Shown here one piece after another: positions 11,940 to 23,511 of a stretch of 64,000 bases of DNA. Position 1 is the stretch's first letter, and the number at the start of each line of letters is the position of its first letter. The position numbers and the translations under genes were made by a program. Below the pieces are notes generated by a model, which saw only the letters and a program-made list of their open reading frames with translations, was not told the DNA's origin and searched no databases. This DNA is from Pleurodeles waltl (lineage: Eukaryota; Chordata; Amphibia; Caudata; Salamandridae). The DNA lies in NCBI RefSeq assembly GCF_031143425.1, contig NC_090448.1, forward strand, positions 529,374,313 through 529,438,312. Reading direction: 5' to 3'.

Positions 11940-12666
11940 GTGCCCCGGTTGCTGAGCACCCCTTTGTTTGCAGATTACTCAGAGGTATTTGTCTCTCTCT
12001 CTTTCCCCGGAACTGCGCTATACAACATTTTGGGATGTTAATGTGGTCCTGAACTTCTTTTTGTCATGGCAACCGAATCGTTTTTTGTCCATAAAAGAGC
12101 TTTCAGCTAAGTTGGCGATGTTGCTATGCCTCCTATCATGCAGGAGGGTCTCTGATGTACAGGCCTTGGATATAACGGCCACGGTATTTCCCCCTGACTG
12201 GTAGGTTTTTACAGTAAGTAGATGCACAAAGTCCAATACAAGCACAACTGCTTATCCAGCTTTTACAGAATCTCCCAAACTATGTGTGGTCAAATGCCTA
12301 AAAGCATACAAAGAGATGACTGAAGAAGCTTGTCCTCTGGGCAAAAGACAGCTTCTCATTGCCCTCAGAAAACTGTACAGAGCAGTTTCTGCACATACAA
12401 TAGTCCTATGGGTTCATTGGGTGATGCAGGAGGCTGATATCAACACTAAAGACTTTGAAGCACACTCAGCAAGAGTAGCAAGGGCCTCAAAAGCTTTTTG
12501 ACTGGGGGCAAGTATAGAGGATCTGATGAGTGCAGCAGACTGCTTTTCAGAATCCACTTTTAAGAGATTCCATTTTAAGCCAGTGGTAGATATAGCCCAG
12601 TTGGTGGTAAACTTTGAAATTGCCTCCCCTCCTGACATAGAATTAAAATTTGTTTGGCTTAAGTGA
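11940..12666 (+). pseudogene. DIRS-like tyrosine recombinase remnant
   Basis: DIRS elements integrate with a tyrosine recombinase rather than a DDE integrase. Here peptides typical of that protein appear: LRYTTFWDVN near 12015, then LSIKELSAKLAMLLCL and SCRRVSDVQALD near 12090-12170. Further on are LCVVKCLKAYKE (about 12280), AHSARVARASKAF (about 12465-12500) and a STFKRFHFKP stretch (about 12555). The two Arg and the His-x-x-Arg box are present. The place where I expect the Tyr nucleophile reads RFHF. Stops at 12202-12204 and 12499-12501 and one frame change inactivate it. Confidence 0.75.
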
Positions 12667-13193
12667 AGGTAAGTTTCAATCCTGTTAAGGACACAGAGGT
12701 GAGGATTATCCTAGCAGGCAGTCAAGTCAGACCCGCCCCATTCTGGTGTAAGTCATCTATTCTTCATTTGAAAGTTAACAGTGTTAATTCTTTGTGATAA
12801 GTCAATCGGTATTACTGTACTGATTGCATGGCTGGAATTATTGCATGTCTATTTCATACTTTGGATAAGGATTATGTTGGAATAGTCACTGACGCGATAT
12901 GTCTTTCCAGTAAATGAAGGTTCTAAACAGGACGGATGAATAATATCTATTGGCGTGATTTGTGCGAAGAAAGAGTGAGAGCAGGCAGTGACAGAGGACT
13001 TTCTTGGGATCTGGTTGTGGACACTAAAGAAGGACTTCTGAGCTCTTGTGGGTTTTTCCCTTGTATTCATGGGAAAGTAGTTTTTGTTGGTTTAATGGCT
13101 GCTGTGTTTTGTTTATATTGATTAAAGCGAATAAGGAAAGCATAATCCTCGCCTCCGTGTACTTAATAGAATTGAAACTTACCTTCATTTAAG
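12658..13193. repeat. Inverted repeat pair at the DIRS 3' end
   Basis: A 52-bp arm at 12658-12709, containing GAAGGTAAGTTTCAAT, is the reverse complement of 13142-13193 with about six mismatches. The loop is about 430 bp. The left arm overlaps the recombinase stop. DIRS elements have inverted terminal repeats and an internal complementary region, and this pair fits that design. The spacer (12710-13141) has no recognisable gene. Confidence 0.7.
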
Positions 13194-15560
13194 CTAGACA
13201 AATTTTCATTATGCAGCACAGATAGTCTTGGCCGTGCATTATTGTCACTTCACTTAGGAGCCATCGGTCTCCTTTGTTGCCATATTTGACTTAGTGGTGC
13301 ATCGTTCTGTGCCCATAGATGTAGGTGATGTGTACACTGCAGATGTAATTTGTCACCATATCTGTGTGGCATCACTATTAAGCTGGAATTTGAGTGAGGG
13401 TTTTCCCTTCTTTACTGTATATTTTTTTAATGTGCTGTGTAGTTTATGCCTGGCAAATCAATTTAAGTGTGTCATCAATTGCTATAAGTACTTTAGGGGA
13501 GTGCACTATGTGCTCTAACCCTTCCTTTACACTATACTGCTGTATTTGGCCTGTTAGGAAGAAAATGTGACTGTTTTAGTAGTGAGCACGGCCATGATGA
13601 ATTGGTGGAGTGAACGTAACACCGCACCTGCCGTTGCAGGAACACTCTGATTGGATCCCAAGGCAGGAAAACATAGACTTGTGAGTGCTTGCACTTGTGA
13701 TGGGAGTGTATGCCCTAACAGTGTCTCATGTTTCATAGGGGACGTTGCTTTGTATGAGATAAACTAACCCCTCCTTTGTGAATCTATCCCTATTGATTTC
13801 CTCTTCATTCTGCTTCAGCAAAGTGCAAGCCTACATATCCACTCTTATTCTTAGCAGTCTGTGGCCCCAAATGTCCTACAACCTGGTAGGCTGCAGCCAT
13901 TTTGGTCAGTTGGGCACATTTTGGGCTTCCTTTTATGATTTGCGCTTTTTTTGTCTCTGGATCAGGCTAATGCAAGGTTTACACTTTTTTCTAATTTTGA
14001 TGATTTTCGATTTTGTTGGTATTTTTACTTGTAAATCGCAAAGTAGTGCGAATTCCAGAGTTAGCAGTTGCAAATGAGTTTGCAATTTGTCTAACAGAGA
14101 CACAAGGCAGGCAAACATTATCAATGAATTCCACACTCGATAGTGGCTTTCTGTATTGTGAATTTCCTTTGCAGTCACAGAGGGCTTGCAATCCTTTGCA
14201 AATTCACTAGGCCTTTGGGCATGAGGTCAGGGCTGAGCAGTGCCAAAAGGGCTTGTCTGATAGGTCGGTGTGTGGACCTTTTTTGGCTGTTTGTTGGTCT
14301 GTTTTAGGGCCTTGTGGGACAGTTTTTACTGTTGCTTTCCCTGATATTATCACAAACATTGCCTGCAGCAAGTACAAATGCATAGTTTCTTATACTTTGC
14401 AAAACACTGATATGGTGTGTCTTTACAAGTTAAAAACTGCTCTGAAATGCAAACTTGGATCAATTTATTCAGTTATCTGATTTGCTGATGTGGGTCACTT
14501 TTAATTTGATGCCAGGCCTATTTTCTGTCTCAGTCCGACCTCACATGGGCCCTGTTGTTTAAAGGGGGAATGGTTGACATGTGATGTAGGAAGAATAGGA
14601 ATACATCACATACAAACAAACATAAGTTCCCAAATCCCAATACAAACATTTTAGGCTAGATAGTTGTAAACCAATGTAAGTAGTGAAAGGTTTAATACAT
14701 GTCATGTTAAAAAAGACAGACTGTGGGATCAATAGAAAAGGCAGGTCATATTTAGGAAAAACAAACACTTATTACTTAGGAAACATATACACATGCTGCA
14801 TTGTTAAGTTACCGGTGCTGAAACACATAAGAGGCCCAAGCCACATTAGAATGAGAGTTTTTCTTTAAAGCTGCACCAACTGTTGCTTTCAAAATGTTCA
14901 CTTAGCATGAACAGGGTGGAAAAGAAGGGTGTATCCTTCCTTAGCACAGGGGTCCTAAAAACCACAAGTCATTCATATCGTGTTAAGGGGAACTGTGTAA
15001 AGGGTCAGATAAGTATTTGCAAGGGAGGGCTACCATGAGCAGCACGCAACATATAATCTCTTGTTGTGCAGAAAGATAGATATGGTGAATGACGTCATTG
15101 TAACTTACACACCCATGAGGCCAACAAGTGCAAGTGCTTCTTTCCAGAGGCACCTCATTATCTTATCTGTACTGCTTGTAGTTGCTTACGTAAATGCTGA
15201 ACTCTTGACCACAGTTTTTTGTGGTTTTTACAGTATAAATGCTACTGGTGTTTGAACCAGAACTTTGAACTTCAGTCATGGCCTCTATGTGAGACTGCCT
15301 GTTGTTCCCAGCTGAAAATCGATTAAACTTATATTATTGTGTCAACATGATTTGTTTTATTTTATTAACAGATTTCCCTCTAACACATGACTATTGCTTG
15401 AAAACCAGGGAAACAAGCATTGGCAAAGCAAATAGGTCCAGTGTTGGCTGGCAGCCTTTTAGCAATTCTTGTTGTGTTTTATCATGGTTTTTCTAAACCT
15501 TTATTGTTTGGGAAGCTGCCAGTCCCTCATTAAATCTAAAAAACAAATGGTTAGAGCAAA
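13194..15560. other. Unassigned AT-rich sequence
   Basis: About 2.4 kb with only short chance open frames. There are local palindromes, for example TGTGATGTA near 14580 facing TACATCACA near 14600, and the TTTGCAAAT-like words near 14070. I see no gene, LTR or RNA gene. Confidence 0.5.
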
Positions 15561-15599
15561 AGTGTTTTTCTGGCCCAAAAAAGTACATATTATCATGGA

Positions 15600-15850
15600 A
15601 CACCCAGCACTGAAAGGAACTACCTTGTGTGGGGATGTGCTCCTTGTGAAAGAGTAGCATTCCTTAACTCATAGTGAAGTCGGACAATGACTGAAGTCGG
15701 CTAACATTGCCCCATGATGCGTGCTGGAGTGGGTAGAAATAAAATGTGCATGATACAATCGGACTAATGGAAGAAGTGTGGATGAAAATCACTATAAGTA
15801 ACTATTTTCTACATACTTTTAGTAAAATCAAAAGGCCTTGGTTAACAAAG
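15600..15850. repeat. Dispersed repeat, copy 1
   Basis: Alignable by eye to 23570-23850. Both begin with CACTGA, then AAAGGAACT(A)CCTTGTGTG, then a GTGGGTAGAA/GTGGGCAGAA block, then AAGTAACTAT. Divergence is high. It has no coding potential I can recognise and could be the end of a LINE or an old DNA-transposon fragment. Confidence 0.5.
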
Positions 15851-15879
15851 ACCTAAAAAAGCTGTTTGTTTGGTATTAG

Positions 15880-16570
15880 CTGCTAGCCTTGACTTTGAAA
15901 AAGAAGGCACGAAAGAAGGGAAGAAAGGAATAGAGAAAAAAGGAAGGAAGGCAGACAAAAAGGGAAGGAAGAAGGGCAAAAAATGGAAGGAAGGCAAAAA
16001 GGAAGAGAGAAGCAGGCAAAAAGAAAGAAAGGAGGCAAGAAAGCAAAAAAGGAGGAAGAATGAAAAAAACTAGTTCATAAGCCTAGAAAAAAGAAGGAAA
16101 GGGCAAAATAAAGAAGTAAAGAAGGGGGAAGAAAGAAAGCAAAAAGAAAAAAAATGAAAAAAGGAAGAAAAAAGCAAAGAAGGCAAGGAAGGCAAGGAAG
16201 AAGAAAAATAAAGATTGAAAGAATGAAAGACGTCAAAACAAAGAAGGCAAAAAAAGAAAGAGAATGGTTGAAAGAAGTAAAGAAAAAGGAAACTTCAAAA
16301 AAGAAAGAAAGAAGAAAAGGAAGAATGAAAGAAGGTAAACAAGAAAGAATGAAGGAAAAAAGAAAGGAAGGATGAAGGAAAGTTGAAAGAAGGCAAAAAA
16401 GAAAGAAAGAAGTAAAGAAGGAAAAAGAAAGAAAAGAGAAAGGAAGAAAGAAGAAGGAAAAAGAAGGCAAAAAGACAAGAAGAGAAAGGAAGAAGGCAAA
16501 AGGAGGCAAGAAAGGAAGAAGAAAAGAGAAAAGGAATGAAAGAAGATGGAAAAAAGAAAGGAAAGAGGGT
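15880..16570. repeat. Purine-rich (GGAA/GAAA/GGCA) simple-sequence tract
   Basis: About 690 bp of almost pure A/G on the plus strand with irregular GAAGGAA, AAAGAAAG and AAGGCA words. It is a degenerate microsatellite. The open frames it creates on both strands (Lys/Glu-rich or Phe/Leu/Ser-rich) are artefacts of composition. Confidence 0.9.
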
Positions 16571-16806
16571 TTACAGTATGAAATATTGGATACTAAAACC
16601 CAAATTACACCCAATCTAGGTTTATGGGAATCTGCTACAAGTGTGCTGCAAATTAAAACCCATAAAGTATGGTTTTGTTCCTGAGCAAAGTTTATCAACG
16701 AACCATCGTGAAACTGAGTCCAGGAACACAACATGGTTTGAAATACCAGCTGTCCACTTCAAAAGAAGCAGCATGGGAAGGAGACATTATGGCCCTCATT
16801 ACAACA

Positions 16807-19404
16807 TTACATGATGCTGCAGACTGACATTGTGGCAGCGGCGGTGCAGGTGGTGGTGCAGGTGGCGGTCGTTGCGGCGGTGGTGACTGTGGTACAGGTC
16901 GCTGGCTTCCCTGAGGAAATGATGGCCACCAGCCCCTCACCAGGAGGCATCGTGCCCTGAGGTGACTTGCCCTTTGTCTTGTGTCCCTTCCCCACCTTGG
17001 CAGTCGCCGCTGGGACCTTGGCACTGTCCTCTCTGTGTTTGAGTGAGGCCTTGCAGGTAGGTGGTGCGACTTTCCCCGGCTGGAAGCCAGCCCATTTTTG
17101 GCCCTGGCAGGTGGCAGAATCAAGTGGTCCTTCACATCTGGAGGTGGCACACTGGCAGCTCTGATTGGTGCCCCCTTCGATCCACCCGGACTTGCACGGA
17201 TCACAGCAGGCGAAGATGTGGTGGCTGAGGTGATGGGCTGGGATCTGGACATCCTGGCCCTAGGGAACGGGGGGCAGGTGTAGGGAAGAGGTTAAAGTTA
17301 GCTAGGAAAAGTTTTTTAGACACACTGGGACGGGAAGATGGAGGGGGTGTGGGAGTGGAGGAAGAGGTAGTGGTTGTAGGAGGTGTACGTCTGCTGAGTT
17401 TGGGTGAAGGTGCATGGGGTGGAGGCTGTTGTGAGGTGGATGGCTGTTGAGTGGGTGTGTGCCTGCGTTTGTGTACTTTGGGAGGAGGGCTCACAGACAC
17501 ACTGGGAGAGGACACAAGGGACGTGTGAATGGTAGTGGGGGTTGTGATTTCATGTGAGCGGTGTGTTGTGATGGGCATGCTGGTGATGGAGGCAGTAGCT
17601 GATGATGTAGTGCATGCAGGTGTGAGTGGAGACGAGACTGGGAGGGAGGTGGGGGACGTGGAGGAGGGGGACACAGTGGAGGAAGTGGATGTTGGTATGT
17701 GTGCATGGGTATGGTGCTTGTGTGAGTGCCTTTGTGATGTGTGGTGCTTATGTTTTCCTGAGCCACTTTTGTCTGTTGATGTGTGTGCGTGCTGGTCTGA
17801 AGGTGTGCTTGGTATAGGCTGAGGTAGAGGGGATTGGGTCAGGGTATTGGAAGTTGGAGGGGGAGGCTGGACACAGGGACAATGGCTGCCATCATTGCTG
17901 AGGTCAGAGCCTGAAATGCTCTCTGTTGGGCCACCACGCCAGAATGAATGCCCTCCAGGTATGCATTTGTTTGCTGCAAATGCCTCTCGACACCCTGGAT
18001 GGCATTTAGAATGGTTGACTGCCCAACAGTGAGGGATCTCAGGAGGTCAATAGCCTCCTCACTGAGGGCAGCAGGGCTGACTGGGGCAGGGCCTGAGGAG
18101 CCTGGGGCGAAGGAGATGCCCAGCCTCCTGGGTGAGCGGGCACGGGAAACACGCTAAGGGGCTGCTGGGAGGGCAGTGCTGGTGGGGGAGGGGGTGGCGG
18201 CTGTACCTGTATTTGGGGTGGGCACAGAGGTGTCTGCCACCGCCAGGGAGCTTCCATCAGAGGAGTCGCTGTCACTGGTATCCCCTCCTGTCCCCGTTGT
18301 GGAGCTCCCCTCGCCCTCCGTCCCACTGGTGCCTTCACACTCCGTGGATTCACCCTCATGGGCCATGTGGGATGCAGCTCCCTCTGTCGCCTGTGCCTCT
18401 GCTCCTCCGCCAGATGATGCTAATGCACACAAGGACAGGGTAACAAAACAAGAAGGGGGGGAAAGACAGAGGACACACGTGGTCAATGCCAGCAACACCG
18501 CTGCCATTGGCGAACATGACACACACACTGAGCTGCCCTATGCACTAGACCTTGCCCAACCTGTCACTATGGTAGTCACTAGCCCATGGGGTACAATGCC
18601 TAACGCCAGCACATGCACACCTGACACCCACAGGACCCTGCACACTAGTAGCTGCCCAATTGTACCATTGGGGTAGGGGTGCTTCTGAGCCTGCAAACAA
18701 GGGAAATACCCTGGCATGACCACCCTGGCCTAGGGGCACCCACAGCCCAGCCCCCACCCCACCCAGCTAGTTTCTAAACTGCGCAGAGTCAGCTTTATGA
18801 CACTGTACTCACCCCCTTGTGGCTGCTGTGATGCCCTCAAGCGCCCATCCAACTCCAGAGAGGCCACTGCCAGGATGCGGAACATCAGGGGGTTCATGGT
18901 GCGACGGGTACCCCTTCCACGTTGGGAAGCCAGCCCCAGCTGGGCCTCTGCCATCTTCTTGCTCCAGCGGCGCAGGTCCTCCCATCTCTTGCGGCAGTGG
19001 GTGCTCCGTCTGTTAGACCCCCAGGGTCCGCACTTCCTTGGCGATGGCACAACAAATACCCTTCTTCTGGTGGGCGCTGACCTAGAGGGAAAGTACAGGA
19101 GGAAAGGAAATTACTCACCCGTCCCGTCCCGACCGTCATACTCATTGCCCACTAGTTCCCACCCACACACTGACGCACATACAGTGACCATCCTCACTTG
19201 CAGCACTCAGCCCACCCCCCCAACATGTGCCTTATATCCACACCACTCCAAACAGGCATTGCCCACGCATCATGCTCACACTGTACTCACCTGTTTGTCT
19301 GGAGGACCGTAGAGTAGCATGTACTGGGGGAGTACCCCATCCACCAGTTTGTCCAATTCCTCCTCAGTGAAGGCAGGGACCCTTTCCCCAGACACTGTAG
19401 CCAT
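16807..19404 (-). pseudogene. Harbinger copy 1 gene A: SANT/Myb-like with PST-rich tail, broken
   Basis: Exon 1 runs from ATG 19404 to 19291 (114 nt) and is followed by a GTGAGTACA donor. Exon 2 runs 19081-18813 and carries the SANT helix motif THCRKRWEDL. It is 2 nt shorter than in copy 2 because of a deletion just before NRRSTHC, which causes a frameshift and a TAA. Exon 3 would start at 18420, but its acceptor reads catcatctg, so the AG is lost. The tail (Pro/Ser/Thr-rich, with stops and frame changes) runs toward 16807. By homology to copy 2 it encoded an accessory DNA-binding protein of the transposon. Confidence 0.7.
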
Positions 19405-19834
19405 TGTCCCTTCCAGACACAGGTCACAGCAGCACTTGCAGTGAAGGTCCTCTCCTGTTGCTGGTCAGGTATCAAGTGAGTGAACAGATAGAAATTGGCC
19501 GTCATGTCCGCAGCGGTACATTGCCATTGGCTCCTGGAACCCATAGGGCCCAATGATAACCAATGCGGAGTTGCACGGCGGTCTTCAACCGCCTACCGCG
19601 ATGCTGCACAACGCCAGCGCAGTTACCTAATTTCCCCTTGTCCCTCCTCACAAGTCAGGCAGCCGCCATTTCAGCGGTGCACGTGGCATGGCACCTAACT
19701 GCGTCACAGCACATATTGGCAATACACGGACTCACGATTTCACAGATGGATTCTCTAACATTACTTCAGACACAGTTGTGCTACCTATGTGGTAAATGAC
19801 CCTCTGCTCACCGTTCTCCTCCATAGGCCACAAC

Positions 19835-20960
19835 TGCTGGGGCAGATGATGAGATGGCGGCATCCTCCGGTGTACAGACCCCTGGTGGATCTGTCCACAA
19901 TGGAAGACAGACACATCATAATCACATACAGACTTGATAGTGCCACAATCCAAGAACTGTGTGCCCAATTGGAGCCAGACCTGATGTCAGCTATCCGCCA
20001 GCAGACAGGTATCCCCCCTCTAGTTCAGGTCCTGTCAGTGCTCCATTTCCTGGCAAGTGGCTCCTTCCAAACTACAGTGGCCATGGCGTAAGGGATGTCC
20101 CAGCCAATGTTTTCTAACGCGTTGAGCAGGGTGTTGTCTGCCCTGCTGAAACACATGCGCAGTTACATCGTGTTCCCCCAGGTGGATGATTTGGCCACAG
20201 TGAAAGCTGACTTCTATGCCCTGGGACATATCCCCAACATCATTGGTGCCATTGATAGTACACATATGGCATTTGTCCCCCCCGCAGAAATGAACAAGTG
20301 TGCAGAAATAGAAAGAGCTACCATTCGATGAATGTGCAAATGGTGTGTTTGGCGGACCAGTACATCTCCCATGTGAATGCCAAATATCCTGGCTCTGTGC
20401 ATGACGCCTATATCTTGAGGAATAGCAGCATCCCATATGTGATGGGCCAACTCCAGAGGCACCGGGTGTGGGTAATAGGTGAGCCCAAGGTCCCCACACA
20501 GTATAGGTAGGTGTCTGGGTATGGGGTAGTCCCCACGGGTTAGTGTATGTCTAACAGGTATCCCTCGAAATTTGCAGGTGACTCTGGTAACCCCAACCTC
20601 TCATGGCTACTGACCCCAGTGAGGAATGCCAGGACAAGGGCAGAGGAATGCTACAATGAGGCACATGGGCGAACTAGGCATATTGAGAGGACCTTCGGCC
20701 TCCTGAAGGCCAGATTTCTGTGCCTCCATCTGGCAGGTGGCTCCCTGTACTACTCACCGAAAAAGGTGTGCCAGATCATCGTGGCATGCTGTATGTTGCA
20801 CAACCATGGCATTGAGACGCCAGGTGCCTTTTCTGCTGGAGGATGAGGCTGGTGATGGTCTTGTGGCAGCGGTGGAGCCTGTGGACAGTGAGGAAGAGGA
20901 GGCAGAGGAAGAAGACATTGACAACAGAACGAACCTCCTCATGCAGTACTTGCAGTTTCA
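19835..20960 (+). pseudogene. Harbinger copy 1 transposase (DDE_Tnp_4 type), broken
   Basis: Coding begins after a tctcctccatag acceptor near 19828, in the same phase as in copy 2. Recognisable pieces are LVDLSTMEDRH, FLASGSFQTTVAM, an in-frame TAA near 20089, HIPNIIGAIDSTH (first catalytic Asp) and a 1-nt deletion near 20287. Further on are MNVQMVCLADQYISHVNAK, GDSGNP (second Asp) and HIERTFGLLKARF (catalytic Glu). It continues through ACCMLHN to an acidic tail. A 99-bp GT-AG segment (20479-20577) lies just before the second Asp codon. Copy 2 lacks it. HARBI1 is a domesticated relative of this family. Confidence 0.85.
20479..20577 (+). other. Intron-like 99-bp insertion in copy 1 transposase
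   Basis: The segment begins GTGAGC and ends TTTGCAG and sits exactly between AATAG and GTGACTCTGG. In copy 2 the two flanks are joined directly (near 30916-30925). It has good donor and acceptor consensus, so it could be a real intron lost from copy 2 or gained in copy 1. Confidence 0.7.
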
Positions 20961-21403
20961 CACAGGTAAGAGACTGTAACTTCTCTTCACATTTCAGTAT
21001 ACTTCTATGGACACTGACTGTTCCCTTTGGATTTCCTTTTTTGCAGATCTGGTTACCCCATTCTGCCTTCTGCTATGTGTACTGCTGCCCAACAACTGTC
21101 ATACATTGGTATGAGTAACTGAACATTTACATTGCAATTTGTTTCTATTGTTGTGATAATACATCTGTGAAAGATGAGACTGATTCCAGATTGGTTTTTG
21201 ATTAAAGGGTGTTTATTTAGGTGCTAATGGGTATAGGGGTATGTGCAAGGGGCTGGGGGTGATGGTGGAGGAAGGTCCATGGTAGAGTCCAGTCTCTTGG
21301 TATCACAGGTGCATTGTCCAATGGGGCATAGGAAAGGGAGCAATGGCAGTTCAAGGTGGACAGGGTGACATAATGGGACAGAAAGGTGACAATCAGGAGA
21401 GTC

Positions 21404-22936
21404 TTATTTCCTGGTGGGGGTCTTGACAATGTTCTCTGTCTTCTGCCTGGATTGAAGGGACCGTTTGCGGGGTGGTTCTCCTTCTGCAGGGGGTGGGGTG
21501 CTGGTGGCCTGTTGGTCCTGTGGTGGGGCCTCCTGTCCACTAGCGCCAGCGGAGGTGGAAGGCTGTTCCTCGGTGTGGCTAGTGTCAGTGGCTAGGTGGT
21601 GTGCCACTGCCTCCCTCATGGTCTTGCCCATATCAGCCAGCACCCCTGCTATGGTGATCAGGTTGGTGTATATTTTGGTGAGGTAATCCCTGATCCCCAT
21701 GTAGTGTCCCTCCTGCAGCCGCTGGGTCTCCTGAAACTTGGCCAGTACCGTGCCCATGGTCTCCTGGGAATCGTGGTATGCTCCCATGATGTTGGAGAGT
21801 GCCTCGTGGGGAGTGGATTCCCTGGGCCTATCCTCCCCCTGTCCCACAGCAGTCCTCCCAGCTTCCCTGTTGTCCTGTGCCTCTGTCCCCTGAACCGTGA
21901 GCCCACTGCTCCCTGATCGTCCTGGGTTAGTGGCATTGCCTGTGGTCCCTGTAGTGGTGGACACACTGTTGATTGACGTGTCCTGGGGACAGTGGCATGG
22001 GACAGCTGAGTGGGTGCTGTGCTGGTGTTTCCTGAAGGGGGAGGTTCTGTGGTGGTTTGGGACTGTGGCAGGGGAACCAACTGTCCAGAGGTCCCAGATG
22101 GGCCAGGCTGGTCATTGTGATCCAGACGTGCAGAGCTGCTGTCATCACTGTGAGCCTCTTCTGTGGGGGGACTGAATGTAGGTGGCACCTCCTGTCCAGT
22201 GACGTTGAGTGGGGGTCCTGTAGGGATGCAAATGGATTGTTAATGTATCTGTGTGTTCCATCTTGTGCGATGGGTGTGTTTCCCTGTATAAATGTGCTTT
22301 CCCTGTCGCCTTGGCCTTGTGTGATTGCTGATTAGGTGGGCTGGGAGAGTCTATCTGGTGTGCATGCTGTGGTGATGGGTGTCCATGCAGGTCTGTGATG
22401 GGTGTCCATGCATTGGTGTTGCATGCAGGGCTTTGTATTGGGATGGGTGGGTTGTGATAGTGGGGTATATGTGAGTTGTTGGAGTGATGGGGTGAGGGTA
22501 GAGATAGGAGTTTGTGATGGCATGCAGGTAGGGTGGGGGGATACAGTAGTAAAGATTTGACTTACCAGAGTTCAGTCCTCCTGCTACTCCTGCGAGGCCC
22601 TCAGGATGCATGATCGCCAAGACTTGCTCCTCCCATGTTGTTAGTTGCTAGGGAGGAGGTGGGGGTTCACCACCAGTCCTCTGTACAGCAATCTGGTGTC
22701 TTGAATCGTACCTTCCCCCGTAGGTCGTTCCACCTCTTCCTGATGCCATCGCGGGTTCTTGGATGCTGTCCCACGGCGTTGACCCTGTCGATGATTCTCC
22801 GCCATAGCTCAATTTTCCTTGCAATGGATGTCTGCTGCACCTGTGATCCGAATAGCTGTGGCTCTACCCGAATGGTTTCCTCCACCATGACCCTTAGCTC
22901 CTCCTCAGAAAACCTGGGGTGTCTTTGAGGTGCCAT
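21404..22936 (-). pseudogene. Harbinger copy 1 gene B: NAIF1-like SANT/Myb protein, broken
   Basis: Exon 1 runs from ATG 22936 to 22566 and ends at a GTAAG donor. It encodes MAPQRHPRFSEEELRVMV and a second SANT helix region ending IRKRWNDLRGK. It is 8 nt shorter than its copy 2 counterpart because of a deletion just after KV, so it shifts frame. Exon 2 starts after a ccctacag acceptor at 22217 and runs to a stop at 21404. It is Ser/Thr/Pro/Gln-rich with an amphipathic helix region. The domain resembles NAIF1, the host protein related to the Myb-like second protein of Harbinger transposons. Confidence 0.7.
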
Positions 22937-23511
22937 GATGTGGTGGGAGTGATGTGTGAGGTGATGTGTGGGGTGCTGTGTTATGATGTATTGTGTGATG
23001 TGCGTGGATGGTGTATGTGTGATGGTATTCTGTGCCTCTGGGTGAAGGTGTGGTCTTTGCTTTTCTCTCTCTGCTTGTCCTAATTTGTTTGTTGAAAGGG
23101 TTGTGGGTAATGTGGGTGTGTGTTTTATAGTGGTGAGGGTGTGGTGTCTGTGTATGTGTGTCAGTTGTGTGTAGTTTGAATTATCCAATGTGGTTGTGTT
23201 TTGTATATGTATGTGCATTTTGAGCACGGCGGTGTGTACCGCCAATGGTTTACTGCGGTTGAAAGTCAGCCTCGTTGATACGTGGGTCGTGATACTGTGG
23301 GCGTATTTCTGTTGGCGCGACGGTGTGGGTTTTGCTATTGCCAGTTTATCACTAACCTTTGGTGTGCGGACTTGTGTGGGTGTCTGTATAGTGGCGTATT
23401 TCTCTGTGTGGGTCATAATACCCGTAGCGGAATATCATCGCGGTCAGGGTATGTTGGCGGCCGTCGGCACGGCGGTAAGTGGGATTTACCGCCAGGGTTG
23501 TAATGAGGGCC

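Larger units (their letters stand above)
5500..13193 (+). mobile_element. Decayed DIRS-like (tyrosine recombinase) retrotransposon
   Basis: Gag, RT, RNase H and a tyrosine recombinase of the DIRS type follow each other on the plus strand, followed by an inverted-repeat terminal region. It is interrupted by a solo LTR at 7622-10577 whose 5-bp target duplication shows that the flanks were once contiguous. Many stops and frameshifts make it a fossil. The left border is uncertain and set where gag-like coding begins to be recognisable. Confidence 0.8.
16791..23511. mobile_element. Harbinger copy 1 (6.7 kb, decayed)
   Basis: It is bounded by a perfect 15-bp terminal inverted repeat, GGCCCTCATTACAAC at 16791-16805 and its complement at 23497-23511. 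Flanking triplets are TAT (left) and TAA (right), which may be one mutated 3-bp duplication. Inside, left to right, are a minus-strand SANT/PST-rich gene, a plus-strand DDE transposase and a minus-strand NAIF1-like SANT gene, all damaged. Gene order matches copy 2. The left terminal part is short, and the transposase first exon seen in copy 2 is missing. Confidence 0.85.

Noticed and set aside
13194..15560. Search for a host exon, tRNA or snRNA gene
   Set aside because: There is no open frame with recognisable protein, no A/B box pair and no conserved RNA motif. Splice-like words occur only at chance level.
16075..16734. 219-codon Phe/Leu/Ser-rich open frame, membrane-protein-like
   Set aside because: It is the complement of a purine-rich simple-sequence tract. 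The hydrophobic appearance is compositional.
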